Assembly (NCBI RefSeq): GCF_902459465.1
Contig: NC_047068.1
Coordinates: 11,346,001 to 11,410,000 of the forward strand
DNA from: Asterias rubens
Lineage: Eukaryota; Echinodermata; Asteroidea; Forcipulatida; Asteriidae
DNA: 64,000 nt
Reading direction: 5' to 3'
The position numbers and the translations under genes are program-made. Under the pieces are notes generated by a model that was not told where the DNA came from, did no database searches, and was given only the letters and a program-made list of their open reading frames with translations. How positions within the stretch are numbered: position 1 is the first letter of the stretch; the number at the start of each line of letters is the position of its first letter. This document shows positions 20,985 to 32,048 of the stretch, one piece after another.

Positions 20985-23900
20985 GTACTTTATAAAGAAT
21001 ATTATTTTTTGTAGGAATATATTTCCAGTAATGCAACCAAGGATGCATTATAACTGAGTTACACTGAGGTACTTCACTGTAGCTCGCAAGCCTTAGGACA
21101 CCTGTTAACAAGGGTGCTTTCCATGTGAACCCGAAACACACTTTTCAAAAAAGTCTGGTCTGGAACACTATTCTTTTACATGCATTGGCAATTCAAGTGT
21201 TTGGGACCTACAGTTTAGAGGGAACTTACCAACTTGCCCGATCGAAGACAACATGTTCCTTTAAAATGTCTATTTGAAGTAAAAGGCAGTTATGGTAAAG
21301 TATCTTGCTCAAGGAAACTAGTGTATTGAACTGGAACACAAACCCACATTCTGCTTTCCCAACAAGTAGACACTGTATGCAGCTGAAACTTTCACCAGTG
21401 AATCACTCTTGATAATTTTTCCTACAAATCAGCACTTCATGTACGTTGGTAGTCTTGGTTCCAAGACCATTGGTGTGGCGCGGTCAGACACAACCAACGT
21501 TCCGATCTATGCACGGCAAAAAATGTACACGCTTGTAATGAACGAATGTAGCGGGCGCTCTGTTTCTCTGATTTCATTACAAAGCGAGCGCTCTGTTTCT
21601 CTGATTTCATGACAAGCGTGTACATTACAAGTGTGTACATTAGTTTGCCGTGCATAGATCGGAACGTTGGTTACAAGTGTGTGACCGCGCAACACCAATG
21701 GTCTTGAAACCAAGACTAATTACGTTGGCAGAAAATAATCTTTGACCCTACGTTTAGCTTAAATGTACACATAACATAGAAATATTAAGAAGTATACTTG
21801 TGTTAGTAGTGTTTAAAGTCTTTTTGTTTTCATTTTTTGCTTTCACAGGTTTTGGTTCTTGTGTTGGGTCCAGTGGCTGGAAAGTTCGGCTACTACAAAG
21901 TCTTATTGTATTCCTTCGTTATCAAGGTCATTAGTGGTGTGACCATGTACGCCATTGGACAAACTCACACCTGGGTTCTGACAATTTTCTTTTTGATTGA
22001 CATGTGAGTATTGGGAACTGGTTTATTCAGAAATGTTCAATGGGAGACTTTTATGGACACTAGGTGGAAGCAGACTTAAGCCCGGTTCATACTTCCGGCG
22101 ATTGCGAAGCGAATTTGATGTCACAACTCTGTTTTCCCCTGCGAATATTCGCAAGAGTCGGGTACAGCTTAAAGACAGTGTCCACAATTGTCAAAGACCA
22201 ATCTTCTAACTTGGTGTATCTAAACATATGCATAAAATAACAAACCTGTGAAAATTTGAGCTCAATTGGTTGTCGAAGTTGCAAGATATGAATGAAATAA
22301 AAAACACCCTTGCACACGAAGTTGTGTGCTTTCAAATGAGGTTTTATGCTGATAATTATTTTGAGTAGTTACCAATAGTGTCCACTGCCTTTAACTACTG
22401 CAAATAATTCATTACGAGTTTATGACGTCAACATTCGCCTTCGCATTAGCATTTGCATGATGTATGAACTGGGCTTTACGGTAGCTACGTTGTTCTCAGT
22501 AGTGTTCTCAGTAATGCACGCATGCTCAGAACTACGTAAACAATGGAAATATAATCTGTTGCCACGTAGCGTTCCAAAGTTTCCCATTGGAATTGCACTG
22601 AGGATGCACCTACTAAAAAAATATAGTTCAAACGGGTAAATATTAAAGTCACCTGGAAATATAATTTTTTTCTTCTTCAAACATTAGAGTATATGTTTCT
22701 GAACAATTTTTTGAGTAATTGTTTTTAACGATTTATGTGTTTGAAAAAAAACAGTTGTGTGGGGGGTGACTCCGCCTACCCCTTTTTTGACGACAATCAA
22801 GGCAGACTTTGCCTCGATTGGACATCAAACACACGTACGTGCAAGTACATTTAAGTCCTTTTCGTGAGTTTGTACGTTTCGAAAAAGTTTTTTTCCGGCA
22901 ATGTCGACCAGGTGTATTGCTGCTGGATGCAGCAAAACAACTAAAGATGGGGTCAGTTTGCATCTGCGGTCCGGTCCGATGTCTTTTCCAGCACTGTGCA
23001 GCAAACACACACATTTTGACATGAAGAGAAAAGTTCTTTTCTTTTAAACATGATGCCATCCCAACAATTTTTCTAGATAGTGGGGAAGTCGGAGAAGGTA
23101 CCTGAAGACGTAACGAACCTAAAGGAGCATTTGCCCAACGTGAAAAAAATCAGGTATTGTTTCAACTTTGAGTGCATGTTTTTAGCTTGCGCCAAGCGTC
23201 ACTATCTTGTGTTGGCACTGCATGCGATTCATCGCGCCTCGATTGACGTCACGAACAGCTTATTTTCAAATTTGTAAATAACATAGAAACTAATTTTGTT
23301 AAACCTTAGTTAATTATTTATTCATATTTCACTCATCAAAACACATATTTTAGTGACAAAAGCTTTATTTTGACAAAATACCACTTCCAGGTGGCTTTAA
23401 AAAATACACACAAAATACACAAAATACTTAGAGGTCTCACAGCTATTTTTTATAAAAATGAAATTATTCTTTGACTCTTGAACCTTTATCCTTTACTCAA
23501 TTAGATATGGGAAGTAAAGCCTGTAGAGTTATTCTCCCTCCAAATAAACACGCCCCTAAAACGATGTAATTTTCCAAACCTCCAAGCATCAATCTTGAAA
23601 AATGTCCCTACACCTTTCGGCAAATAGGACCATTTATTTCAGGGCCTATGTCATTCAAAATACCTCAAGTTGGAAGTCCACAGCACGCAGGTCACAATTG
23701 GCAAAGTGTTTACACTGTTTCCCTTTTCTTGGGCTCTCAAATCTGTCTATAATTGAGTATTTTGATGCTCTGTTCTCTCCCTATTCAGTGGGGTGCACCC
23801 CTGAGTTTTATAATTGAGGAGACAGCTAGTTGTTCCACTAGTCCACCAGCTTTTACACTATTCTATATTTTGTTGATGATCATAGCAGAGTAGTTTTAAA

Positions 23901-25223
23901 GACACTGGACACTGTTGGTAATTTTCAAAGACCAGTCTTCTCACTTTGTGTATCTCAACATATGCATAACATAAAAAACCTGTGAAAATCTGAGCTTAAT
24001 TGGTCGTCTGAGTTGCGACTTGTGAGATAACTATATAAAAGAAAAAAACACCTTTGTCACATGAAGTTGTGCGCTTTCAGATGCTTGATTTTGAGACCTC
24101 AAATTCTAAATCTGAGGTCTTGTAATCAAATTTGTAGAAAATTACTTTTCTTCGAAAACTACATCACTTCATAGGGAGCCATTTCTCACAATGTTTTATA
24201 CTATCAACCTCTCCCCATAACTCGTTACCAAGTGAGGTTTATGCTGATAATTGTTTTGAGTAATTACCAATAGTATCCACTTCCTTTAAGAGCACCAGAC
24301 TCGAACTTTGGTGTTTCTGATTAGCAGAGTGTGGGTTCGAGTCTTGAGACACTTTGTGAAAGATTGTGGAATCAGTGATCAATTAATGTCAAAAATGTCT
24401 TTTAGCATACGTAGTCTTTAAAAATGCAAGTTTGCCATCTTGGCAACAAAGTCAGTCCTTGCTTTCCCCCATCTTTGGATGGCCAAGTCTTATTTACAAT
24501 TGCTCAAATATCATCCCATCCAAAGCAATGTATAAATGTTATGATTGATATTTTTTGTTGCAGGTCTGGTCCCGCTGCCATGTTTTCCTTTTTTAATCTT
24601 CCTCTCTCTGACATTATTGATCATGATAAAGAGAAATACAGTCGAAGGTAAAGAAACAATCTTATCGATTTATGTTTGTATTCCTATCTTTTTGTTGCTG
24701 TGTAACAGCCTCCTGTCGATGACTAGAGCAAGCTAGCTGAATGGTTGAGACCGATTTTAATACAAAAAACTCGCTCCACAGCAGTGAAGTTAACAATGAG
24801 AAGTTCCCTTGATTCACTAAGGGAAAGTAGTAAATCAGACCATGTATCTTTAATCTCTCTTTGCAGAAAGCAAAATACTCAAAATGTCTTCTTTTAAACA
24901 AATTATTTTGATATTCATATCTTTCTAGAACTCCAATTTCATCCAGTGTGTTTGGTTACAATGCCTTGTTCACGAAGGCTGCAAACTCCTTTGCTCCAAT
25001 GATCATCCTGAACATATTGAATCGTCACAGCTACCAGACATTACAACTGGAGGAAAATGCCAACAACGCAGACATAGCTGTCCCTCTTGCAGATCTTCAG
25101 TCAGCCATGTTTACTGTGTCATGTTTTATTCCTGTTTTAATTGGCTGTCTGCAGATTCTAGTGTGGTATCCATATACCATTCGCAATAGTCATATCATTG
25201 CACCAAAACATATTGAGCAATAA
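20100..25223 (+). CDS. MFSD13A: MFSD13A/TMEM180-like major facilitator membrane protein
   Basis: Four exons (20100-20984, 21849-22003, 24564-24647, 24929-25223) join in phase to 1,419 bases: 472 residues and TAA. The family belongs to the major facilitator superfamily and consists of multi-pass membrane proteins; substrate and role are poorly known. The N-terminal half is one long exon with strongly hydrophobic helices (about residues 10-35, 45-63, 80-97, 105-130, 150-165, 180-197). The WNATNDPLFAYWQD signature at 55-68 matches the WNSLNDP-type motif of MFSD13A after helix 2. Exon 2 adds GPVAGKFGYYKVLLYSF, exon 3 the SGPAAMFSFFNLPLSDIIDH loop, exon 4 the last helices and a short cytosolic tail. 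Length is slightly below the roughly 517 residues I recall for the human protein. The ATG was chosen because the predicted first helix follows at once. The introns hold foldbacks, nested MITEs and a THAP-bearing element; none disturbs the frame. Confidence 0.88.
21446..21720. mobile_element. Foldback element in MFSD13A-like intron 1
   Basis: TAGTCTTGGTTCCAAGACCA at the left is mirrored near-perfectly at the right end. The arms are about 110 bp and include GATCTATGCACGGCAAA. The centre has a direct repeat of CGCTCTGTTTCTCTGATTTC. Confidence 0.85.
21849..22003 (+). CDS. MFSD13A: MFSD13A-like exon 2
   Basis: Acceptor TTTCACAG ends at 21848; donor GTGAGT starts at 22004. It encodes VLVLVLGPVAGKFGYYKVLL to FFLIDM, two membrane helices. 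Confidence 0.9.
22079..22477. mobile_element. MITE family C (GCCCGGTTCATACTTC ends), interrupted
   Basis: The left end AGCCCGGTTCATACTTCCGG and the right end TGTATGAACTGGGCTTTA enclose mirrored GCGAATTTGATGTCA and TGACGTCAACATTCGC. A family A element sits in the middle (22169-22394). Other copies: 57841-57997 and 63160-63257. Confidence 0.75.
22169..22394. mobile_element. Family A MITE copy 5, nested in family C
   Basis: TTAAAGACAGTGTCCAC at the left and CACTGCCTTTAA at the right, flanked by TTAA on both sides. It splits the family C element into two halves, so it is the younger insertion. Confidence 0.8.
22643..23400. mobile_element. 758-bp TTAA-ended element carrying a THAP exon (Kolobok-like?)
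   Basis: The terminal inverted repeats are TTAAAGTCACCTGGAAAT and the complement of TTAAAGCCACCTGGAAGT. The interior encodes a THAP domain remnant. TTAA target sites plus a THAP transposase are the published hallmarks of the Kolobok superfamily; assignment to it is inference, since no catalytic domain remains. Confidence 0.65.
22901..23102 (+). pseudogene. Shortened, frameshifted THAP domain
   Basis: From the ATG at 22901: MSTRCIAAGCSKTTKDGVSL, then after a shortened middle, LCSKHTHFD. The C2CH zinc ligands would be Cys5, Cys10, Cys33 and His36, but only 22 residues separate Cys10 and Cys33, fewer than the usual 35-50, so the middle (with the conserved Trp) is deleted. A stop falls soon after, and one frame over at 23052 is DAIPTIF, the AVPTIF-type motif that ends THAP domains. 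This shows an old coding sequence with a deletion and a frameshift. Confidence 0.65.
23896..24289. mobile_element. Family A MITE copy 6 (full length)
   Basis: TTAAAGACACTGGACACT at the left and TCCACTTCCTTTAA at the right; inner pair TTTGAGACCTCAAATTC and GAGGTCTTGTAATC. Confidence 0.8.
24290..24365 (+). repeat. tRNA-like SINE head fragment
   Basis: GAGCACCAGACTCGAACTTT, then AGCAGAGTGTGGGTTCGAGT with a box-B-like GGTTCGAGTC. It is the same family as 58656-59000. Confidence 0.6.
24564..24647 (+). CDS. MFSD13A: MFSD13A-like exon 3
   Basis: Acceptor TTGTTGCAG ends at 24563; donor GTAAAG starts at 24648. It encodes SGPAAMFSFFNLPLSDIIDH and DKEKYSR. Confidence 0.88.
24929..25223 (+). CDS. MFSD13A: MFSD13A-like exon 4 and stop
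   Basis: Acceptor TTTCTAG ends at 24928; TAA at 25221-25223. It encodes TPISSSVFGYNALFTKAANS, a long final helix and the tail ending IAPKHIEQ. Confidence 0.9.
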
Positions 25224-25230
25224 TTCTAGT

Positions 25231-25236
25231 AATAAA
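25231..25236 (+). promoter_or_regulatory. Possible polyadenylation signal AATAAA
   Basis: A canonical hexamer only 8 bases after the stop. This would give a very short 3' UTR, so a more distal signal is equally possible. Confidence 0.3.
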
Positions 25237-25274
25237 CCACAAAGGAAACTGACTGGGTAAATTTGTAAAATGAG

Positions 25275-25378
25275 TTTGGGTTGAACAAAGCAAAATTGAC
25301 TAAAGCAGGATTTAAACCTGCCACATCCGGATTAGCGTGCCGGTGCTCTACCAACTGATCTATCCCTATGTCAGTGGT
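25275..25378 (-). repeat. tRNA-derived SINE or tRNA pseudogene
   Basis: On the minus strand: GGATAGATCAGTTGGTAGAG (box A) and GCAGGTTTAAATCCTGC (decayed box B). The stems do not close well, so this is not a working tRNA. A related piece lies at 26080-26145 in the opposite orientation. Confidence 0.55.
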
Positions 25379-25582
25379 CTCCCTATTTTGTCAATATCTA
25401 GATTGATGAAATAAAAAGTTGCATCCCCTGGCTGCCACCTCCCAGGTTTGTATCGTAACTTCGTTGTGATCCCTGGCTATACAGCGGTTACTGGTTATAT
25501 GGCTTCTGATTGGCACCGCTAACAAAGATCATGACACAATAGGGAGACCGCCAACATAGGGCTATATAGCTCAGCTGGTATA

Positions 25583-25723
25583 CAAATATTGACTGCTTTG
25601 AGTGCTATGGTTAAAACTATGACTCCCGAGTTGATCCCCGGAGCGTTCTATTTTCCCAAGGTGAGTCATAGTCGAGGGAGTCATAGTTTTAACCATTGCA
25701 CGATTGAAAGCCGTCAATATTTG
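25583..25723. mobile_element. Foldback element
   Basis: CAAATATTGACTGCTTTGAG at the left and its complement at the right; inner arms GGTTAAAACTATGACTC mirrored. Confidence 0.7.
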
Positions 25724-26159
25724 TTTTCTAACACCCCAAACATTTCTAAATACTGTACTATTATTATTAAGTTACAGACCTGAATGCTACAATCCACGGA
25801 CGACGCAAATACAGATTGTGAAAACTTTTACTGTGCTGCATGTAGTGTCATGTAATCTGAAATGGTTACAGACTATTCATTTATAATCCTCGTACACGCA
25901 ACGGACGTCTGGGTACTGCACGTCGTGTGCTAGTCTTTCGGACTAGCGCACGGCAAACCGATGCACTATCACATGACCGTCGTCTAGCAAAACTAAGACA
26001 TATCGTGTGACACGCTCTAAACCAATGAAAAGGCAGAATATTGGTAAGGGGTGTTATAATAGAGGCTACAGACACAAGAATCTGAAGGCTGCAGATTCAA
26101 GTCCCACTGACTCTAGTAAATTTGTCGTTGTTCAACCCAACATTATTTTAGAAATAGTT

Positions 26160-27570
26160 CTCTAAGTATTTCAGCCTTTTGACGTGCAGAAATCCAGGAG
26201 TAACCCTCGAGTAAATAAACTTAAGTTTTTGAAAAGCCCAGGCTGGATTTCTTTTTATACTGAAATCATTAAAGGGAAGGTACAATTCTTTGGTCGCAAA
26301 TTTACTTCAACTTCATTGCTTCAAACTTCACTTCAAGTGTCATTCACCTTGAACAAAAATTCCCCTTCAATTTGTTTTTCATGTGTTTCCTATAATAAAA
26401 TGTGCACAAACTTTTGCCAGAACTGCAGAATGCTGTTTCCATTTTGAATATGCCAGCTGCATCCTTGCTAGGGCTATTGACTTAGTAACAGTGTATAAGA
26501 ATTACTGGTGTGGCCGCTTGCCAAAGCCATCGCAAAAAAATGTTGGGTTTTCTATGGGTTTTCCACGCTGCATCTTGATTATCAAGATTTGTATTTGGAA
26601 TTTATGTATTAAGTGCACCAGACCTTCCCTTATTCATCTTTTTTTGTAATAAAACACTTTATACATACAAGAGGTTAAAGAGGGTCTCAGAGGTAATTTC
26701 AGTTTTTTCCAATTGGCAGAGTCCGCAGGAAGGTGGAGAAAAATTCTCCAGCCTCTTATTTGATACTCTTTCAGAGCAATTCATTTGAAATGTGATTTTG
26801 GACACCAAAAACAAGAGGTGTGTAAATTCCAAAGGTCAGATTCAATACCATTTTGAATATCATCAAAAGTCAGGAATGAACTGAAAATGTGACATCATTG
26901 CACAATGTTGACAGACATTGCACTGGAAGGGTATCAAACACAGTGGTATTTTACACCATTTTAAATGTTAGATTTTTAAATTTGAACATTTTAAGAGATT
27001 GTGCCTTTTTCCACAACCTATCATGAGAACTCTAGGATCTATTGGAAAATGAGTGGATCACAAAACTGAATTTGACCTCATTTGGAGCCCCTGCCCTCTC
27101 TAAAAAGTAGTTTCAGCCTTGGAAATATAGTTGTTGATAGTCGTAGAAGAGAGGCATATTTATTTATAGAGAATTAATGAAAAACATATTTTTCATTACA
27201 GCTTCCAGCTATTGTATATATTATAGTTATGAACAAGGTGTCAGTACTTATTGGTGAACGAAATTCAGTTGGTGGAGAATTTACATATTTTATTATTTTA
27301 TTATGATTCATTTATTCTGTTATAGTTTATTTTAAAATTTGATATTAACTGGCACCAGAAGAATTGCAAGTAGATTTACAATACAAGTACAACACCTTTA
27401 GAAAACACAACAAATTTGCAGAGGAATTAAAACAAAAAGATGAACAAACCGATATATTTAAATTGCACACAAAGTAGTTTTATAAAAAAAATATTTGTCA
27501 AGGTACTGAGCAATAAATACAAACATTAAAAGGACTGTCAAAGTAAAACTATTAAAGTTAAAGACAAGTT
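26160..27570. other. No gene recognised; possibly 3' transcribed flank
   Basis: AT-rich sequence downstream of the MFSD13A-like stop. No exon pattern or repeat family was recognised. Confidence 0.3.
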
Positions 27571-27578
27571 TGTATAAT

Positions 27579-27955
27579 AAAGTTTGGATTTGTACAATTT
27601 TTTTTAAAGGCAGGACAACAGAAAGGATTTTCATATTGTTAATCTGAAATCCTGCTTGTTTTAAAGATGGTAATAAAAGCATCCTGCAAAATGATTTCAT
27701 CTGAAGTGCAATGTTGATAAGAAATCAGTAAAAGTATGCTGAACTGAAAAATTTGAATTGAAGTTTTGATTTGTACAATTTTTTATAAATGCAGGACAAC
27801 AGAAAGGATTTTCAAATTGTTAATCTGAAATCCTGCTTGTTTTAAAGATGGTAATAAAAGCATCCTGCAAAATTATTTCATCTGAAGTGCAATGTTGATA
27901 AGAAATCAGTATGCTGAACAAGTATGCTGAACTGAAAAATTGGAATTTCAAGAGA
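27579..27955. repeat. Tandem duplication, period about 185 bp
   Basis: Two almost identical copies with words GCAGGACAACAGAAAGGATT and CTGCTTGTTTTAAAGATGG. The second carries a further small duplication of AGTATGCTGAAC. Confidence 0.85.
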
Positions 27956-28473
27956 TCACCTGCAGACAACTTGTGGTAATTCCATGGTGTACATTTGATT
28001 TTGAATGCAACCTTCAAACCTCTCTAAACTTGGATGGATTTGTTGGTTTTTATGAAAATATCGTGAAAGCTTTTGAAATGTTTCCCAACAAATCAATCAA
28101 GTAGACAGTTTTGCCCATAACCAGCATTATGTGAAAACACAAGTTGTAACAGGATATATCTCATAGTTATAGGTCCGGTGGTATTTAAAATTTTTAATGT
28201 TTGGTTTCTATATACATAAAAATGGTGAGGGAAACTGCTTTAAAGCTGTAAAGGACTACTTTGTTAAATGAGGTGTAGCCTTTAATGTCACTCTCGTGGA
28301 GTATTTTGATAACTCACAGACATGCAAAGTGGTCTTAATTTTGTCGATTTGGTTTGTGTTGGGATGATAGTTTTGTGCTGAACAAACTTTGGACAAGTCT
28401 TCCACCATCCTTGTTTAAAAACATGGATTTTACAAAGAAACCCAAATAAAATGAAAACAAAAACTTATTGTCT

Positions 28474-28851
28474 TTATTTATAACGCATTATCTGTCTAGT
28501 AAATTCCATTTCAAGGAAATAAGAAAAAGAACAATAACAAGATGTTAATTTGGTGATTGTATTTTGTTCAATTGAGTCGTTTAATATTGTTTTGTAGAAA
28601 TGTGCATTCAAGGTGATATCAACAGAACTTGGGTCATTAAAATCAGATGCTTCATTGCACAAAATGTGTCTCATTTGTATGTTTTTGAATGATTTGGGGT
28701 CATCACTATTTATTTGCCCAATATGAACAGCGCCCTCACTGATGATAAAGGAAGATGTATCATTGGCTAAGATTAGAGCTTTGTGGTCAACGTTGAAGGA
28801 AGAATGTATGTTGTACATTTTGAACAAAACACGCCTCGTGTTTTTCAACAT
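28474..28851 (-). CDS. Uncharacterised open frame, 125 codons
   Basis: Starts MLKNTRRVLFKMYNIHSSFN and runs without a stop to 28474. Composition is protein-like but no domain is recognised, there are no clear splice sites, and the region is AT-rich. It could be chance, or a piece of an old gene. Listed only because it is one of the longer isolated frames. Confidence 0.15.
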   Translation of the reverse strand: MLKNTRRVLFKMYNIHSSFNVDHKALILANDTSSFIISEGAVHIGQINSDDPKSFKNIQMRHILCNEASDFNDPSSVDITLNAHFYKTILNDSIEQNTITKLTSCYCSFSYFLEMEFTRQIMRYK

Positions 28852-29007
28852 TTTATTGTTTTACTCTGTTTTGGGAAAGGGTTTGGATGGATAGTGTGTT
28901 GTGTGATGGAAAGGAAGATAAGTGGGGCCTAGCATTTTGAGCTGAAGACAAGAACATGGAGAGAGTTATCTCTCTGTTGATGTTTTGAACGTGAAAATAA
29001 GAATTGA

Positions 29008-29089
29008 TGGCAGCGGTGGGATTCGAACCCACGCCATCGTAATGACTGGTGCCTAAAACCAGCGCCTTAGACCACTCGGCCACGCTACC
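29008..29089 (-). tRNA. tRNA-Leu (anticodon UAG)
   Basis: Read on the minus strand it begins GGTAGCGTGGCCGAGTGGTC. The 7-bp acceptor stem closes (GGTAGCG with CGCTGCC, one G-U pair), followed by discriminator A. The anticodon arm CTGGT-TTTAGGC-ACCAG gives UAG, reading CUA leucine codons. A long variable arm and T arm with GGTTCGAATCC are present, typical of class II tRNA-Leu. No intron. Box A and box B are intact, so it is probably functional. Confidence 0.93.
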
Positions 29090-29099
29090 TCAGAACGAG

Positions 29100-30900
29100 G
29101 TTGAAATTCCATGAGATTTATATCTATACACAAAAAAGGAAAAGAATAATAATGAGATTTGTGTTAATTTTTTTGTTAACAAACTGTAACACTGGGGAAA
29201 TGAATTGTGTGGACATGCGTGGCAGACCAAACACACTGCATGCACTCTGGTTATCTTTTTAGCCCCCCCCCCCCCAAAAAAAAAAAGCCAATCATCATAC
29301 GTCATCATATGCAATACGTGCAATTTTAATAAGTCTGGTTCCGTACCACTTCTGAGGCAATTACTTGTATAAGAATAGTCTGGTTCCGGAGAGTTAAATA
29401 TCCGCAGCTCTCGCGCATGTCGCATGCAGTTAAGAAGAGGGGCCGGGCAAACCAAAACAACATCCAGAGCCAGCCACAAATAAAGAGTGATGTCATGTTG
29501 ATGCATTATTCTTTGTGGGTGCATGTGGTGGACGACAAACATAGGACAACTTCGTGTGTTTTCTCAAACTTCCCGTGCAGGTGCAGACAAGAAACGTCAT
29601 TGGGAATACCTTAAGTCAATCAAACACCTTCCTAAAATAGAACTTAGAAATCAAGATAATAAAACGACTTTAATTAACAGACGACGTGCCTGGACTCTGG
29701 AGTGAGGAGACACGGACGTCTGTACGAAAAGGCCAAGAAGAAGAAGGTAGGTAAACCATGGGTAAGCCTACTCCTAGGACTATGAACAAGTATGAGGTTC
29801 GTTCCGCTATCGTCTCCACATGACGAACCTCATACCATAGTTCTAGTTCGGATTAGTTAAGCTACTTCTAGAAACTCAGACTATAGGCCACTTTATATAC
29901 CATGCATACTTTAAAAACATCAAATAAAAGAGTTTTATCCTCCTCTTACCAGTTTTCACGGTATTTGTATGCCTTTTTCTTTGAATTGGGAAAAAAATAA
30001 TGATGCGATATATCAATCGATGCCCTAATTATCTTCATTTGTTTATATTAAGTATGCAAACATAAACTAAAACTCGATGGACATTAAAATTTGCACACCA
30101 CACCACATCTTCAATGACTTATAATCCACCTCTAAAGCAACTTAAAAATACGGCACAACAAAAGTGACAGAACGCCTTTTAAAACTGTGAGAAAATAAGG
30201 TGCATTTTAAAAGTTTTCTGGAAGGGCAGCCTGTACATTTGTTTGTGTAATACAAGCCCTGCTGAGATCTTGTTGAATTTCACTCCAAACTCAAGCCATG
30301 ATATATAGTATTAAATGTGTTTTTAATAAATTCATTTAGGCCTACTTTTTAATCATGATACTACACACAAAGAGATTGTGAATTGTGATAAACAATAGTT
30401 TTAACGAGTCCAATTATAGATTAAAAGTTTTTGAAGCAAAACACGTCAAGACCATTCATTGCAATCAAGTTGATGTTTGTCAAAAAGATGACTTCTCCAT
30501 GCACTCATACTGTAGGTTAAATGGAACTCTGGATTTTAAGTTTTGTTTTACAAGTGTGTGTGTCGGGATTTAAAGGTAGAAAGTGGAAGGAACGGCAAAC
30601 AATTTTTTTTTTTTTTTCATATATGTACATTGTACATGGTGACCTTGTGCCTTAGTTTCTGGGGCTGTTTGTTTGCACATTATGCATGGTGAAGGTTTTG
30701 TACAATCCTGTAGGAAATAATGAATATAATGTGTAGGCGGAGGCCTATATTGAGTATTTGTAGTGTTTGTTAAAAACATGTGCCATAAACCCTTTAAGGT
30801 TAGAGTTGGGGGGGGGTGGTGATTTAGAGTGTTTACCGACTAATGGATATGTTGTTATACATTCATAAGCACTGTGTTTGTTACTTGCTTACAACATGGA
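29100..30900. other. No gene recognised
   Basis: It contains a poly-C/poly-A junction near 29263-29286 and a hairpin near 29785-29845 (ATGAGGTTCGT mirrored). A segment ending CCAAGAAGAAGAAG/GTAGGT at 29746 could be the donor of a 5' non-coding exon, but nothing proves it. Confidence 0.3.
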
Positions 30901-30912
30901 GGTAGGGATAGA

Positions 30913-31038
30913 TCATGGATGGATTGCAATACGAGTCATCGGCCGCCATTGATGTATTAACCAGGGAAAACGCGTGCACTTCCCCATCATTAATACATCA
31001 AAGATGGCAGTTGATGACGCGTATTGCAATCCATCCTT
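30913..31038. mobile_element. Foldback element
   Basis: GGATGGATTGCAATACGAGT at the left and GACGCGTATTGCAATCCATCC at the right; a relative with the same theme lies at 54285-54420. Confidence 0.75.
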
Positions 31039-31064
31039 TTCACAACGTTCAGCGTTCCTCATGC

Positions 31065-31215
31065 ACATCTCCTGTCTGCTTTTTTGTGTATCAAAACGTG
31101 CACAAAAGGAATGGACTCTTCAATAAATCAGAAATTGTTCGGAGTGCGTAATGTGTTTGTACCATCCTTTTGTGCACGTTTTTACACACAAAATGGCGGA
31201 CAGGAGAGGCGTGTG
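31065..31215. mobile_element. Second foldback, adjacent
   Basis: ATCTCCTGTCTGCTTTTTTG and CGTGCACAAAAGGAATGG at the left are mirrored by CCATCCTTTTGTGCACG and GGCGGACAGGAGA at the right. Confidence 0.7.
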
Positions 31216-32048
31216 TAAACATACTGGGCATTGTGAATAGGGTCTATAGAAAGGGTACAGTATAGTGTTTGAAATTCCTTTTTAATATCATGCACATTGC
31301 ACAAATATAATCCGGTTGGTAAGAAGGAATTATCATTGATGCTAGAGTGTTTACCAACTATGGAAGTTTATCATACATTCATTGTACAAGTTAAGGATTG
31401 CTGTGTATCCTACATTGTACATGAACCATTGGTACAGTAAAGCTCAATAGGCCTACATGATGGGATTTGATATTCCTTATATGCACATATATAGCACAAA
31501 TATAATCCAGTTGATAAGAACTACACATTGGGTTCATAGGTTCATGGCCGACTTGGTAGGGTTATTGGCCAACCACAGCTCCAGTCAGCACTCACTGATT
31601 GGCTCAATTCATCAATTACACATGGATAGACTCCCAGTTAGTAGTTTAAGGTCAGTCAGGGTCAATCAGTGACTGTAGGTCAATCCAGGACAATGTAGCA
31701 ACTGGGCCACTGTGTGTGTCTGTGTTGATACTGCAGTAGTCTAGTAGTACTTACACAGTGATCCTGTCTGGGTGGAAAGTTACAGCACACATGTGCTGGT
31801 GCTGGCTGGCTGTGGTAACAAAGACTCCATATGGTGTGGTATACAAATAGCAAAACTCTCCATTTGCAAGGATTCTGCTGTTGGGAACGCCCCGTTGGTA
31901 TAAAAGTAGGTTTTTACTGACTGGTTGCTCAATTTGTACGCGAGGATTTACTAAGTTTGTATGGGATTCAATTTATGTTATGAAAGTTGATGTAACAAAG
32001 AAAGATGTGGTGGCTTACTAGCTGCAGTACAAACTGCAGCAACTACTG

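Noticed and set aside
25561..25582. GGGCTATATAGCTCAGCTGGTA, a tRNA-like box A
   Set aside because: No anticodon arm or box B follows; it is a fragment at the edge of a foldback.
28853..29083. 76-codon minus-strand frame starting MAEWSKALVLGTS
   Set aside because: It is the translation of the tRNA-Leu gene.
29090..29542. 150-codon minus-strand frame
   Set aside because: Low-complexity Phe/Gly stretch from poly-A/poly-C, no domain, no splice context.
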